Shown here in pieces: positions 16,729-26,200 of a stretch of 36,569 nt of DNA. The stretch is from assembly GCA_025358355.1 (NCBI GenBank), contig JANYJX010000005.1, positions 1 to 36,569 on the forward strand, in the 5' to 3' direction. The notes under the pieces are model-generated. The model did not search any database and was not told where the DNA came from. It was given only the letters and a program-made list of their open reading frames with translations. Origin of the DNA: Actinomycetes bacterium. Its GTDB lineage: Bacteria > Actinomycetota > Thermoleophilia > Gaiellales > Gaiellaceae. The translations under genes were made by a program, and so were the position numbers. Positions within the stretch are counted from its first letter, which is position 1. Every line of letters begins with the position of its first letter.

Positions 16729-17552
16729 CGCAGTAGACGCGACATGCGGCGATCCTTGAGTTCGCGCCCGCCCGTTTGGCATGTCGGGCAGTAGTAGATC
16801 GTGTGCTCCTCGAAGTCGACGCGCCGGATTGTGGTCGCGCACACGGCGCACGGCTCGCCCAGCCGGTTGTGGATCAGGTAGACGTCGGCGTCGCCCTTGC
16901 CAGCCTCGCGCAAGGCGAGCGCGCGCGAGAGATCATCTTCGATCGCTGCACCGAGTCGCTCGATCTCGTCCTCCTTGAGCTGTGTCGAGAGCACGAACGG
17001 GGAGAGTCGCGCGCGCCACAGGATCTCGTTCGCGTGGGCGCGGCCAATACCCGTCAGCGCACGCTGGTCCCTGAGCAGCGGATGGAGTTGGCGGCGCTCG
17101 CACGTGAGGATCTCTCGCAAGGTCGCGCGCGGCAACCCCAGTGCTTCAGGCCCGAGGTGCGCGAGCTCCGCGTCTAGCGTGGCGGGAGTGAACAACCAGA
17201 CGCCCGCACGCTTCTTCTTCCCACCTTCGGTCAGCACGAGCTCGCCGCCGTCGGTGAAGCGGAGCCGGAACATGGGCGTCTTCGGGGTCTTCGCGCCGGG
17301 TACGTGGTAGCGCAGGCGGCCCGCGCTCATCAGGTGGATGCGGAGAACCAACTCGCCGTCAGCAGTCGGAAAGAGCAGATTCTTGCCGCGCCGTCGCGAG
17401 CCTGCGAACTTGCGGCCGGCAAGCGTGGCGAGCGGCGGGTCGAATGTCTTCAGCGTCGCGATGTGCGCCGGGCCGGCCTGCTCGATGGGCGAACGGGAAA
17501 CCAGCGGATCGAGCTCGCGGGCCCACGCTTCGACTTCCGGTAGCTCAGGCAT
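16725..17552 (-). CDS. Formamidopyrimidine-DNA glycosylase / Nei family (DNA base-excision repair)
   Basis: This 275-residue bifunctional DNA glycosylase/AP lyase begins MPELPEVEAW. Pro2 is the Schiff-base nucleophile and Glu3 the general acid. Lys56 (RRRGKNLLF) is the phosphate-contacting Lys. The helix-2-turn-helix includes LLRDQRALTGIGRAHANEILWRA. The C-terminal zinc finger is CAVC-x16-CPTC. Void-filling residues differ from E. coli Fpg (HLMSAGRL rather than HLGMSG), which suggests the actinobacterial Nei-like branch. The product may act on oxidised purines or pyrimidines. ATG 17552 overlaps the BKACE stop by eight bases. Confidence 0.92.
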   Translation of the reverse strand: MPELPEVEAWARELDPLVSRSPIEQAGPAHIATLKTFDPPLATLAGRKFAGSRRRGKNLLFPTADGELVLRIHLMSAGRLRYHVPGAKTPKTPMFRLRFTDGGELVLTEGGKKKRAGVWLFTPATLDAELAHLGPEALGLPRATLREILTCERRQLHPLLRDQRALTGIGRAHANEILWRARLSPFVLSTQLKEDEIERLGAAIEDDLSRALALREAGKGDADVYLIHNRLGEPCAVCATTIRRVDFEEHTIYYCPTCQTGGRELKDRRMSRLLR

Positions 17553-18273
17553 TGGCGTGTTGCGTCGGCAGCCTGAACAGCTCGCGTGCCTGCGCCGGTG
17601 TCGCGATCCCGCGCTCGATCGACTGTGCGACCCCGACGACGCGCTCGACGAGCGAGACGTTGTCGGCGGGCCGCGTCTTCGCGGTGTCGAGCCAGAGATT
17701 GTCTTCGAGCCCCGTGCGAACGTGGCCACCCGTCTCGACCGCCAGCACGCTTACCGCTTCCTGAATCCGGCCGATGCCAGCGGCTGCCCATGTCGCGCCT
17801 TCGGGCAGCGCTCGCACGACCGTCGCGAGGTTCGCCGGCGTCGCGGCGACCGTGCCAAGGTTGCCGAGCAGGATGTTGAAGCAGAGCGGCGGCGCGAGCA
17901 CGCGCTTGTCCAACAGGTAGCGCGCGTAGTCGACCATGCCGAGGTCGAACACCTCGAGCTCGGGCACGATGCCGCGCTCGCGCATCCGCTCGGCGAGCCC
18001 GCGGATCGTCGCCGGGTCGTTGGCCGATGCCTGCGTCGGGAAGTTGAGCGAGGCCAGCTCCGGCGCCAGGTCGCCTTCGAGATCGAGAACCTCGGCGCGC
18101 TTCTCGAGATCGGACATGCGCCGCCCGCTCGCCGAGACGCACACGATCACGTCGTCGCAGCGCGCGGCGTCGTCGGCGATTTCGTCGGGCGTCACCGGCA
18201 CGTTCGGGTTGACGGCCTTCGCCGGCACCATGCCGGTCAGCGCGACGTTGATGACGAGCGGCGGGAAGCTCAT
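17545..18273 (-). CDS. BKACE (DUF849, beta-keto acid cleavage) protein lacking its HxH metal site
   Basis: The family cleaves beta-keto acids with acetyl-CoA using a metal held by an HxH pair and a late Glu. The copy here has 242 residues against ~275-300 usual. Conserved parts are NPNVPVTPDEIADDAARC, VPELEVFDLGMVDYARYL, LGNLGTVAATP, TWAAAGIGR and TGLEDNLWLDTA, which holds the late Glu. Between Cys39 and DVIVCVSASGRR, about 37 residues that normally contain HxHxRD are missing in frame. SLNFPTQAS also lacks the usual ~4-5 residues before it. The start at 18273 overlaps the NeuD stop. Without the His pair, canonical activity is not expected; it is either a decayed enzyme, a mis-assembly, or repurposed. 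Confidence 0.8.
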   Translation of the reverse strand: MSFPPLVINVALTGMVPAKAVNPNVPVTPDEIADDAARCDDVIVCVSASGRRMSDLEKRAEVLDLEGDLAPELASLNFPTQASANDPATIRGLAERMRERGIVPELEVFDLGMVDYARYLLDKRVLAPPLCFNILLGNLGTVAATPANLATVVRALPEGATWAAAGIGRIQEAVSVLAVETGGHVRTGLEDNLWLDTAKTRPADNVSLVERVVGVAQSIERGIATPAQARELFRLPTQHANA

Positions 18274-18949
18274 CGTCCCTGGACGTCCCGCTTGACGATC
18301 CGTGCCGGCACGCCGACGACCTGCGTGTTCGGCGGCACATCCTCGACCACGACGGCTCCGGCCGCGACGACCGACTCCTCGCCGATCGTGATGCGGTCGG
18401 TCACGGTCGCTCCCATCGCGATGTACACGGCGCGGCCGACGACGCACGCGCCCGCGATGTTCGCTTCCGGGCAGCACCGAGACGTGGTCGCCGATTCGCG
18501 TGTCGTGTCCTACGCGTGCAGCCGCGGTTGAGAAACACGTGCCTGCCGATCTGTGTGTTCGAGCCGACGGCGACGTGCACGCCGACGATCGAGCCCTCGC
18601 CGATCGTGCTCGTCCGCGACACATGCGCGGTCGGGTGAATGACCGTCGCGAAGCAGAATCCACTGGCGGCAGCTTGCTCGATGAACTTGCTGCGCGTCGT
18701 CGTTCCCAGGCCGCAGATGACGACGTGCGTCGAGCTAAGCGCAGCGCAGTCGTCGATCCAGTGCACCGGCAGCCCGTGGAAGTCGGACTCGCACTTGCTG
18801 CGCTCGCGGTTCTCGACGAAGCCGGCGACCTCGAATCCGGCGTCGGTCGCGAGGTCGGCGATCTCAGGCGCGAGCAGCGATGTCCCGAGCACGAGCAGCG
18901 GTAGCCGGCCATCTGCGCATGGGTCGCCTCGCCTGTCCGCCCGAGACAT
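18270..18949 (-). pseudogene. NeuD-family O-acyltransferase (hexapeptide repeat), two frameshifts
   Basis: NeuD-like proteins acetylate sugars (sialic-acid or bacillosamine-type) using a left-handed beta helix. The N-terminal half from ATG 18949 is a Rossmann-like segment (LPLLVLGTSLLAPEIADLA, then VVICGLGT). It runs into the repeats (SIVGVHVAVGSNTQIGRHVF). The frame then breaks near 18513 (after HVFLNRGCT, resuming at VGHDTRIGDHVSVLPG) and again near 18473 (resuming at NIAGACVVGRAVYIAM). It ends with PPNTQVVGVPARIVKRD. Removing one extra base at each site restores a ~225-residue protein, so both could be sequencing errors. The stop overlaps the BKACE start as ATGA, the spacing of a functional operon. 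The start is divergent from asparaginase. Confidence 0.78.
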
Positions 18950-19010
18950 GGTGCGAGCATACGAGAGCCGGGGGCTGGGTAAGACGGCGAGCGCCGTATG
19001 CTCTGCCGTC

Positions 19011-19910
19011 GTGGCCTCAGGATCTGTGTCGCCGTCGCCGTTGGAGGTCGTTCTCAGACGGGGCGATGTGATCGAGGCGCGCCATCGCGTGCATGCGGTC
19101 GTGGTGCAGGACGGGCGCAAGCTTGCCGCCGCTGGCGACCCGTCGCTCGTCACCTTGCTTCGCTCATCGGCGAAGCCGATCCAGGCGCTGCCGCTTGCTC
19201 GGGCCCGGCCCGATCTCGCCGACGACGAGCTCGCGATCGCCTGCGCTTCCCATGTGGCGAGCGTGGAGCAACTCGACGCGGTGCGCCGTCTTCTCCGTGA
19301 CGCGCCTGCCGGCGAGGATGAGCTCGAGTGCGGTCCCGACCCGACACCTTGCCGGCACACATGCTCCGGCAAACATGCCGGCTTCCTGGCGCTCTGCCGC
19401 GCGCGCGGCTGGCCAAGCGCCGGGTATAGCCGCGCCGGCCACCCGTGCCAGGACCTGATGCTCACTGAGGTAGCGGCTGCAGCCGAGGTCGGGCCCGCAT
19501 CGATCCCCACCGCGATCGATGGCTGCGGCGTGGTGACGCACGCACTGCCGCTCGAACGAATGGCGCACGCGTACAGCCGCTTTCCGCAGCTGGAAGGCGC
19601 GGCGCGCATCAGCCAGGCGATGCTCGCGCACCCGGATCTGATTCGCGGCTCGAGCGGGGTCGACACGATGCTGATGCTCCTGCTTCCCGGTTGGATCGCG
19701 AAGATCGGCGCGGAGGGCCTGTTCTGCGCGTGCTCGCCGGAGGGCGTCGGCCTTGTGCTGAAGGTCGAGGACGGCGGCCAGTGGCGTGCAGTCCAGCCTG
19801 CCCTGGCCGAGATCCTGCGCCGGATCGGGCACGCCATGGCCGACGACTTCGGTGTCGTACCGGTGACGAACAGCCTGGGCGAGCGCGTCGGCCAGCTCGC
19901 TGTCGTCTGA
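19011..19910 (+). CDS. L-asparaginase, class 3 (Rhizobium ReAV type)
   Basis: This 299-residue cytosolic enzyme probably hydrolyses Asn to Asp and ammonia by the beta-lactamase-like mechanism of ReAV. It has the two SxxK-like elements: Ser52-Ser53-Ala54-Lys55 (LRSSAKPIQALPL) and Cys118-Ser-Gly-Lys121 (TCSGKHAGFLAL), plus Cys172 in AIDGCGVVTHALPL. These match Ser48/Lys51, Cys135/Lys138 and Cys189 of ReAV. GTG 19011 is the best start; ATG 18948 is in frame but overlaps the divergent NeuD start. No ribosome-binding site is evident. TGA is followed directly by ATG of the next gene. Confidence 0.92.
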   Translation: MASGSVSPSPLEVVLRRGDVIEARHRVHAVVVQDGRKLAAAGDPSLVTLLRSSAKPIQALPLARARPDLADDELAIACASHVASVEQLDAVRRLLRDAPAGEDELECGPDPTPCRHTCSGKHAGFLALCRARGWPSAGYSRAGHPCQDLMLTEVAAAAEVGPASIPTAIDGCGVVTHALPLERMAHAYSRFPQLEGAARISQAMLAHPDLIRGSSGVDTMLMLLLPGWIAKIGAEGLFCACSPEGVGLVLKVEDGGQWRAVQPALAEILRRIGHAMADDFGVVPVTNSLGERVGQLAVV

Positions 19911-20849
19911 ATGTCCGAAGTAACCCTCGACGCTCTGCGCGGACGACCCGCGATTGTCCTTAACCGCGGCATGTCGGTCACGTCGGGCCAGTCCGCCATC
20001 GTCACCCAGCTGCTCGGCGGCTTCGGCTTCGAGGTCGAGCAGCGCGACGACGGCCCACTCGACGACCTGTTACCGGAACATGTCGTCTGGATCTGGGGCT
20101 GCGCGAACTGGTTTCCGCGCGCGATGCGATCGCTGGTTTCGCGACCGGCGGCGGCGAGGCCGGCAACTGTGCTGTGGCACGTCGAGCCGTTCCCGCTGCC
20201 ACGAGACTCGGGTCAGCGCTGGCCGCGTCCTACAGCCCGTGAGCTGGCGAAGATCGTCCTGCGTGATTCGCGAGCGAGCGATGTCTACTCGAACTACTTC
20301 ACTCTGCGTCGATTGATCGCGCGCGGCATCGACGCGCTCGTCGCGCATTTCGGCTACAGCAAGGACTACGGCGGTCTGCTCGAGCTCGAGCGCGACATCG
20401 ACGTTCTCATGCTCGGCACGATGAATGTCCCGCACCGGCGTCATGTCGTGCGTTCCCTTCGTCGGGCCGGCGTGCCGGTCCCGACGGCGGGTGACTATCG
20501 CGACCCGGCGCTATGGGGCGAGTCGCGCACCGAGCTTGTCAATCGCGTGAAGATCATGCTGTCGGTCGGGCGCTTCCCTGGGACGCTTGTTGGCGTCCGC
20601 TTCCAGATCGCGATGGCGTGCGGCGCGCTCATCGTCTCGGAGCCGCCGTACGACCCGGCGCCCTACATCCCCGGCGAGCACTTTGCGCAGGCGTCGGTCG
20701 ACGACATGCCGGCCGCGATCGAGCGCTCTCTCACCGACGAGCCGGAGCGGCTACGAATCACGACAGCGGCCCACCGTTTCGTCACCACCGAGCTGACGAT
20801 AGAGCGTTCATTCGCGCGACTCCTCGACGTCGTCGCGGGCCGTCTGTAG
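19911..20849 (+). CDS. Glycosyltransferase family 1-like (GT-B, CgeB/DUF3880-like)
   Basis: The product is 312 residues, starting directly after the asparaginase stop (TGAATG). The N-terminal part (AIVLNRGMSVTSGQSAIVTQ) and the middle element HVEPFPLPRDSG fit the acceptor domain of a GT-B fold. The C-terminal domain contains FRQ-like PGTLVGVRFQIAMACGALIVSEPPYDPAPYIPGEHF, the donor-sugar-binding pattern of Glyco_trans_1_2 (glycosyltransferase with acidic-loop ending). No signal peptide is present. The sugar and acceptor are unknown; a cell-envelope or intracellular glycan is possible. Confidence is moderate because only the C-terminal pattern is convincing. Confidence 0.74.
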   Translation: MSEVTLDALRGRPAIVLNRGMSVTSGQSAIVTQLLGGFGFEVEQRDDGPLDDLLPEHVVWIWGCANWFPRAMRSLVSRPAAARPATVLWHVEPFPLPRDSGQRWPRPTARELAKIVLRDSRASDVYSNYFTLRRLIARGIDALVAHFGYSKDYGGLLELERDIDVLMLGTMNVPHRRHVVRSLRRAGVPVPTAGDYRDPALWGESRTELVNRVKIMLSVGRFPGTLVGVRFQIAMACGALIVSEPPYDPAPYIPGEHFAQASVDDMPAAIERSLTDEPERLRITTAAHRFVTTELTIERSFARLLDVVAGRL

Positions 20850-20911
20850 CTTCCCCTGTCGCCATGCGGGAAAACGCCTTTCGAGCGGCCTTGGGGGATT
20901 TGTTCGGGACC

Positions 20912-20940
20912 TGTTCCCAAAGGCGGGTTTGCGATATAGG
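20912..20940 (+). promoter_or_regulatory. Possible sigma-70 promoter upstream of the rpoD-type sigma gene
   Basis: In the 223-base leader, TGTTCC (20912) is followed after 17 bases by TATAGG (20935), which is a poor match to TTGACA / TATAAT. A leader of ~125 bases to the sigma start would follow. The rest of the gap shows no further element. This is weak and based on pattern only. Confidence 0.3.
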
Positions 20941-21072
20941 ATTCGGCGCCTGACCGGCCCCTGACCGACTTAGGGCGAGCGGGCAGGGTTTCGAAGAGTC
21001 CGGTGCGTAGCACGTTTCGGTGTTCGAGTTCGACTGAGTCTTCGTCCACCCGCGAGGAGAAAGCCGAGGTCC

Positions 21073-22170
21073 ATGCTCTCTGTCGAGATCTCCCTGCCAG
21101 ACATCGAGGAACTTCACAAGCTGGTCGAGCAGGGCCAGGAAAAGGGGTTCCTTACCTATGACGAGATCGTTCCTGTACTCGAAGATGTCGAGCTCACGAA
21201 AGAGCAGATAGAGGACTTCCACGCCTACCTCGTCGATCATTCGATCGAGTTGTTCGAGGGGGAGCAGCACAAGACATTGCCGCTCGAGCCAGTGGCTCCG
21301 CCCGAGGATGACAAGACGCCGCCGAAGCTGGATCTCACGGTCGAGCCGTCGCTTGACTCGCTGAGGCTCTATCTGCGGGAGATCGGGAAAGTGCCGCTGC
21401 TGACCGCCGACCAGGAGGTGGCGCTCGCGAAGCGGATCGAACGCGGCGACATGGGCGCCAAGACGCACATGACGGAGGCGAACCTGCGGCTGGTCGTTTC
21501 GATCGCGAAGGGGTATCTCGGCCGTGGGCTGTCGTTTCTCGACCTGATCCAGGAGGGCTCACTCGGGCTGATCCGGGCGGTCGAGAAGTTCGACTACCGC
21601 AAGGGCTACAAGTTCTCAACGTACGCGACTTGGTGGATTCGGCAGGCGGTGACGCGCGCGATCGCCGACAAGGCGCGGACGATTCGCATCCCGGTGCACA
21701 TGGTCGAGAAGCTGAACAAGGTGGTGCACATCGAGCGCCAGCTGGTGCAGCGGCTCGGTCGTGAGCCACGGCCGGAGGAGATCGCGGAGGAGCTCGAGAT
21801 GACCACGGCGGAGGTGCGGGAGATCCTGCGTATGGCGCAGCTGCCGGTCTCGCTCGAGAAGCCGATCGGCGAGGAAGAGGAGTCGTCGCTTGGCGACTTC
21901 GTGCCGGACGAGGCGGCCGAGTCGCCGTTCGAGACCGCGTCGACATCGCTGCGGCGTGAGGACATCGAGCTCGCGCTCGCCTCACTGCCGGACCGCGAGC
22001 GGCAGGTGATCGAGCTGCGCTTCGGGCTCTCCGGCGAGCAGCCGGCGACGCTCGAGGAGGTCGGTCGCGCGTTCGGCGTGACACGCGAGCGGATCCGCCA
22101 GATCGAGAACAACACGCTGAAGAAGCTCGAGTCGCTGCCCGAGGCGCAGGCGCTGAAGGACTGCGTCTAG
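21073..22170 (+). CDS. rpoD: RNA polymerase primary sigma factor (sigma-70/SigA type)
   Basis: This 365-residue sigma factor has all regions. A region 1.1-like acidic N-terminus ([18 protein letters not shown]) precedes [17 protein letters not shown] (1.2). Region 2 follows ([45 protein letters not shown]). Region 3 is [12 protein letters not shown], and region 4 is [14 protein letters not shown], then [15 protein letters not shown]. It matches the primary or near-primary class of actinobacteria, so housekeeping transcription is likely. A group 2 alternative cannot be excluded because only one such gene is in view. GAGG lies 7 bases before the ATG. A leader of 223 bases separates it from the GT gene. 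Confidence 0.96.
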   Translation: MLSVEISLPDIEELHKLVEQGQEKGFLTYDEIVPVLEDVELTKEQIEDFHAYLVDHSIELFEGEQHKTLPLEPVAPPEDDKTPPKLDLTVEPSLDSLRLYLREIGKVPLLTADQEVALAKRIERGDMGAKTHMTEANLRLVVSIAKGYLGRGLSFLDLIQEGSLGLIRAVEKFDYRKGYKFSTYATWWIRQAVTRAIADKARTIRIPVHMVEKLNKVVHIERQLVQRLGREPRPEEIAEELEMTTAEVREILRMAQLPVSLEKPIGEEEESSLGDFVPDEAAESPFETASTSLRREDIELALASLPDRERQVIELRFGLSGEQPATLEEVGRAFGVTRERIRQIENNTLKKLESLPEAQALKDCV

Positions 22171-22202
22171 CGCGCGTCGCGCTTCTCTTGGATCGCCGGG
22201 TC

Positions 22203-22223
22203 GGGCGTCGCGTTGCGGCGCCC
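22203..22223 (+). terminator. GC-rich hairpin downstream of rpoD
   Basis: Nine-base arms (GGGCGTCGC / GCGGCGCCC with one G-T pair) flank a GTT loop, 33 bases after the rpoD stop. There is no T-run, so a weak or factor-dependent terminator is possible. Confidence 0.35.
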
Positions 22224-22236
22224 AACCTGTCTCGGC

Positions 22237-22390
22237 GGGCCAATGTCCTTGCTCTGACCCCAGACATGGCGGTTCGGCCGACCGCCCTCGTCCGTTCGGC
22301 CGACCGCTGAGCGTCGTTTCGATGCGTCTTGTCGCTCCCTGACAGCGCCGATCGGGCCAATGTCTCGTCCCTGACACCGGACATGGCCAA
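22237..22390. repeat. REP-like palindromic repeat block between rpoD and mscS
   Basis: Two direct copies of a palindromic unit occupy this gap. The first is 22237-22270 and the second 22354-22390. Each begins GGGCCAATGTC, ends GACATGG and carries TCTGACC or CCTGACA in the middle, so CCAATGTC pairs with GACATGG. Between them are a 14-base direct repeat (GTTCGGCCGACCGC at 22272 and 22294) and CTCCCTGACA at 22345. The layout resembles REP/BIME blocks. No transposase lies in the window. Confidence 0.6.
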
Positions 22391-22413
22391 CGCGGACGCC
22401 AGCCACGGCCGTT

Positions 22414-23202
22414 CTAGACCGCGGGGAGGAGCCCGGCGTCGCCGAGCGCGGCCAGCGCCCGCACGCGCAGCTCGCTCGCGATCCCGAGCACATCCGCGTC
22501 GAGCGGAGCTAGCGCCGTCGCCGTCAGCCACACGACCTTCTCGCCGATCTCGCCGACCGTCACCCGGATGTCGAGGCGCGCCGCGTCGGCGACACCGTCG
22601 GCCGCTTCCAGCACCACACGCCGCGCGTCCTCGATCGGCGCACCCAGGCGTACCGGCAGCGACGCGGTGACCGTCCGCCGCGGATCGCGGATCGTCCGGT
22701 TGAGGATTGGCGTCGTCGTCAGCTGCGTGTTCGGGACGAAGATGCGGCGTTCGTCATCGGTGACGAGAACGGTGTAGATCAGGTTGATCTGTTCGACGAA
22801 ACCGGTCTGGTCGCCGATCGTCACGCGGTCGCCAAGGCGGATCGGCTGCGTGAACGCGACCAGCACGCCGGAACCAAGGTTCGCGAGTGGCGTATTCAAG
22901 GCGAGTCCTGCGAACACCGCGAGCACAGCACTCGAGGCGAGCATCGCGCGCCCCACCTCCGAGGTCTGCGGATAGATGGAGAGCACGCTCCAGACCCCGA
23001 TCACCGCCACCAGTGCGACGACGATTCGTACCAGGAAGCTGAACGTCGTCCGGCGCCGCGCCACTGCGGTAGCGTCGTTCTCGGCGTTCCGTCGCTCCCA
23101 CTTGGCGAACCCGGTGCGCATCGTGTAGCGCACGACGAGCACGACAGCGATCCAGGCCACCGCGGTGACAAGCGTCCGAACAGTGCGGTCGGAAAGGTCC
23201 AC
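22414..23202 (-). CDS. mscS: MscS-family mechanosensitive channel
   Basis: This 262-residue channel releases osmolytes on osmotic downshock. Three hydrophobic helices lie at ~10-30, 58-80 and 90-112. The pore helix VLAVFAGLALNTPLANLGSGVLVAF is followed by the signature PIRLGDRVTIGDQTGFVEQINL. The beta domain (TVLVTDDERRIFVPNTQL) and the alpha/beta C-terminal domain follow. It is close to the ~286-residue MscS. A GTG at 23202 is used. The REP-like block lies downstream and the cyclase gene is upstream on the same strand, with a gap of 39 bases. Confidence 0.9.
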   Translation of the reverse strand: MDLSDRTVRTLVTAVAWIAVVLVVRYTMRTGFAKWERRNAENDATAVARRRTTFSFLVRIVVALVAVIGVWSVLSIYPQTSEVGRAMLASSAVLAVFAGLALNTPLANLGSGVLVAFTQPIRLGDRVTIGDQTGFVEQINLIYTVLVTDDERRIFVPNTQLTTTPILNRTIRDPRRTVTASLPVRLGAPIEDARRVVLEAADGVADAARLDIRVTVGEIGEKVVWLTATALAPLDADVLGIASELRVRALAALGDAGLLPAV

Positions 23203-23241
23203 GGCGGAGGAGTTCGGCGCTGGCGCCCGGGGGCCTTCCGG

Positions 23242-26200
23242 TCAGCCCACGTGCGCTCCCAAGCGCTGTTCCACGCCGGCCAACTCGGCGAGCAGCTCCT
23301 CGTGCGCCTTGCCTGCGCGCTCCAGTACCTTGATCGCTCGCGCTGCCCACCACGGCGCAGAGACTTCGTGGAAGCTCTCGAGGGCTCGCCGCGCCGCCAC
23401 CTCGGGGGCATCGGGGCCACCGCTCTCCCCGAATCGTGCCGTCAACAAATCGACCATGCCTGCTCCGAGTCGCGCACCGAGTCGTGTCTGCGCCAGCCGG
23501 AGTCGTGAGAGTGCGTCGCCCACCGCCTCAAGCTCGCCTGCCGCAAGCCACGCTTCGACGACTGTCTCCAGAGCTGCGAGCCAGCTCGGCCCGGTATAGG
23601 CGAGTTCGAAGGCGTCGATGCGTGGCCCTGGCTCTGGGACGAACGGCGGTTCGAGGCCGACCTGGGCGAGCCGGAGGTGGTTGGCGCTCGACATGACCCG
23701 GCCGTAGAGAGAGTCGACGCGAGCAAGCTCTCCGGCCCGCGCTGCGTACCAGGCCTCGGCGCGCGCAAGGAGCGGCACGTCCCCGCGAGCTGCTGCGATC
23801 GGCAGGATCGTATGCCACGTCCTGACGACGGCCCGGTGGTAGCCGTGCTCTTCGCCGAGCGCGACCGCGCGAAGGCCCGCGGCCACCGCGTCGTCCCATT
23901 CACCGAGGACAAATAGCGCCTCTGCCCGGGTGTAGTTGCACCACGCCCGCGACTCGGTGAGGCCGCGCGCTTGTGCGAGCCGATCGGCCTCGTCGACGAT
24001 CGTTAAGGCCGAGGATGGGTGATCGCCGACCGATGCGTCCGCCTGAACCCGGAGCGCTCGAGTGGCAACCTCGAAACGCCCCGCGGCGAGTGCGAGCTCT
24101 GCAAGCGACGCCCACTCATCCGGGGTCGAGTCAGCGCGGATCATGAGCAGGCGCTCGAGCGCCTGCAGCTCGATGGCACGATCTCCGAGTCTGCTGGCAA
24201 TGGCGAGCGCTCGCTCACTGTCGGCGCGCGGCCCGTCTGTTTCGTCGGTTGCGGCATTGACTGAGAATGCGCGCAGGAGGAGCAGACGGGCGGTTCCTGC
24301 GTCGTCGCCTGCTCCTAGTGCCTCGAGAGCTGTGTTCGCGAACTCGCCGGCCTCGGAGAAGCGGATCTGTTGGTTGCGAACGGTACCGAGACCGACGACG
24401 GCGTTCACGTATGTCTCCCTAGCCTCCGTGGAAGCGTGTGTCGCGAACGTCTCCCGCGCGAGGGCGACCGCTTCTTCGAGCCGAGCGGCTCCTTCCTCCA
24501 TGCTCGCTGCGTATGCGGTCGCCTCGCCGAGCAGTGTTAGACGGCGCGCCAAATCGAGTGGGCGCTCGGTTGGGGTGTGTTCGAGAGCGCGCCGCAACGT
24601 AGCGGCGGCCGTCTCGAAGGCGGCCAGACCGAGGGCATGCTTTGCCGCGAGCTCGAGCCAGGTGGCGGCAAGCTCCGATGCTCGCTCGCGCGTCACTTCG
24701 TGCTCGATCTCAGGCGCGAGCGCAGGCACGCTCTCGGCGGCCGCGGCGTAGTGACGGCCGACGAGCTCGGCGAGCGCGGTCGGTTCGCCCGCAGCTTTAT
24801 CCTCGAGCCAGCGCGCGAGGCGAAGGTGGAGACGTGCGCGTTCCGCACGCGTCAGGCTCAGGTAGCCGGCGTCGCGAAGGAGCGCGTGCCGGAAGTGATA
24901 CGAGTCGCCCAACGCTGAGTCCTCGTCGGGGCCATCGACCAATTTGCGCCGGAGCAGTGAGGCGAGCCCGGTGTCCGGCTCCCGGACGCCCAGCGGATCG
25001 AGCGCGGAGCGTGGAAAGCGTCGGCCGGCGACTGACGCGCGGCGTGCGAGGTCGCGCGCTTCCGGTGGCAGATCGTCGATCTGGGCGGCGTAGATCGCTT
25101 GGACGGTTGCTGGCAGCGGAACCTCCGACGCGAGCCCGGTCAGTGCCCACGAGGACGACCTTCGGACGAGAAGCCCAACCGAGATCCACATGCGCAGGAG
25201 TTCTTCGACAAACAGCGGGTTCCCGTCGGAGCGGTCTGCGATGCGCTGGACGAGCTCTGGCGGCAACGCGTCGCCGACCAAGCTCGTGATCAAGCCGGCG
25301 GTGTCGGACGGCGAGAGCGGCGGCAGCTGGAGCAGGTTGTTCGCGTCGTCGTCTGAGATGCGCTCGAGGAGCGAAGGACGTGTCGTAGCGACAATGAGAC
25401 GGCCGGGGCTCCGTGCTCGTGCGGCCTGCCGCAGGAAGCCGATCGTGTCGCCTTCCGCCCAATGCACGTCCTCTGCGATCCAGAGCTCGCAACGTCCTTC
25501 CGCCAAGGCGCCGAGGCCATCTAGCCAGGCGGCGAATATCGCGTCGCGCTCGCTGGCTCCTGCGGGCTCTCGCGCTTGCGTCGCGTGCTCCGATCCGAGC
25601 AGTAGCTCGAGCTCACCGACGACCACTTCGGCTCGATCCTTCGAGACTCCGCCCAACTCCAGCTTCTGTGCGAGCGTTCTGCCGCGGAGGCCGCCGGTGG
25701 AGCTCGAGACGAGCTGCGCGACCGGCTCGTAGGGCGCGAGTGCATCGGCCCGCGCCCGGACGCGTCGCACGCAGACCTCAGTTGGCGCGATCCGCTCGAG
25801 CTCGTCCGCGAGCCGGCTCTTGCCCGTCCCCGGCGGGGCGACCACGAGGATGAGCTCGCCTGCGCCGTTCTTTGCACGCTCGAGCGCGTCGAGCAGGAGT
25901 GTGAGCTCCACGTCCCTGCCGAGGAGCGGCGCATGGAGCCCGCTCATCGTGTCTTCACGCGACCGTGCCGCGCGTGTACCACGGACAACGGATGCGCCAA
26001 CCGGTTCGGCTTTGCCCTTGAGCTGGATCGACAGCGGCTCTTCGAGCTCGAACGCAGCATCGACCGCGAGTACGGTTGTCGCCGAAATCAGGACACCACC
26101 GGGCGGCGCTTCGGACTGGAGTCGGGCCGCGACGTTCACGGTGTCGCCGGTCACCGGCCCGCGTTCGGCCGACCCGGCGGTAACAAGTGCCTCGCCCGTG

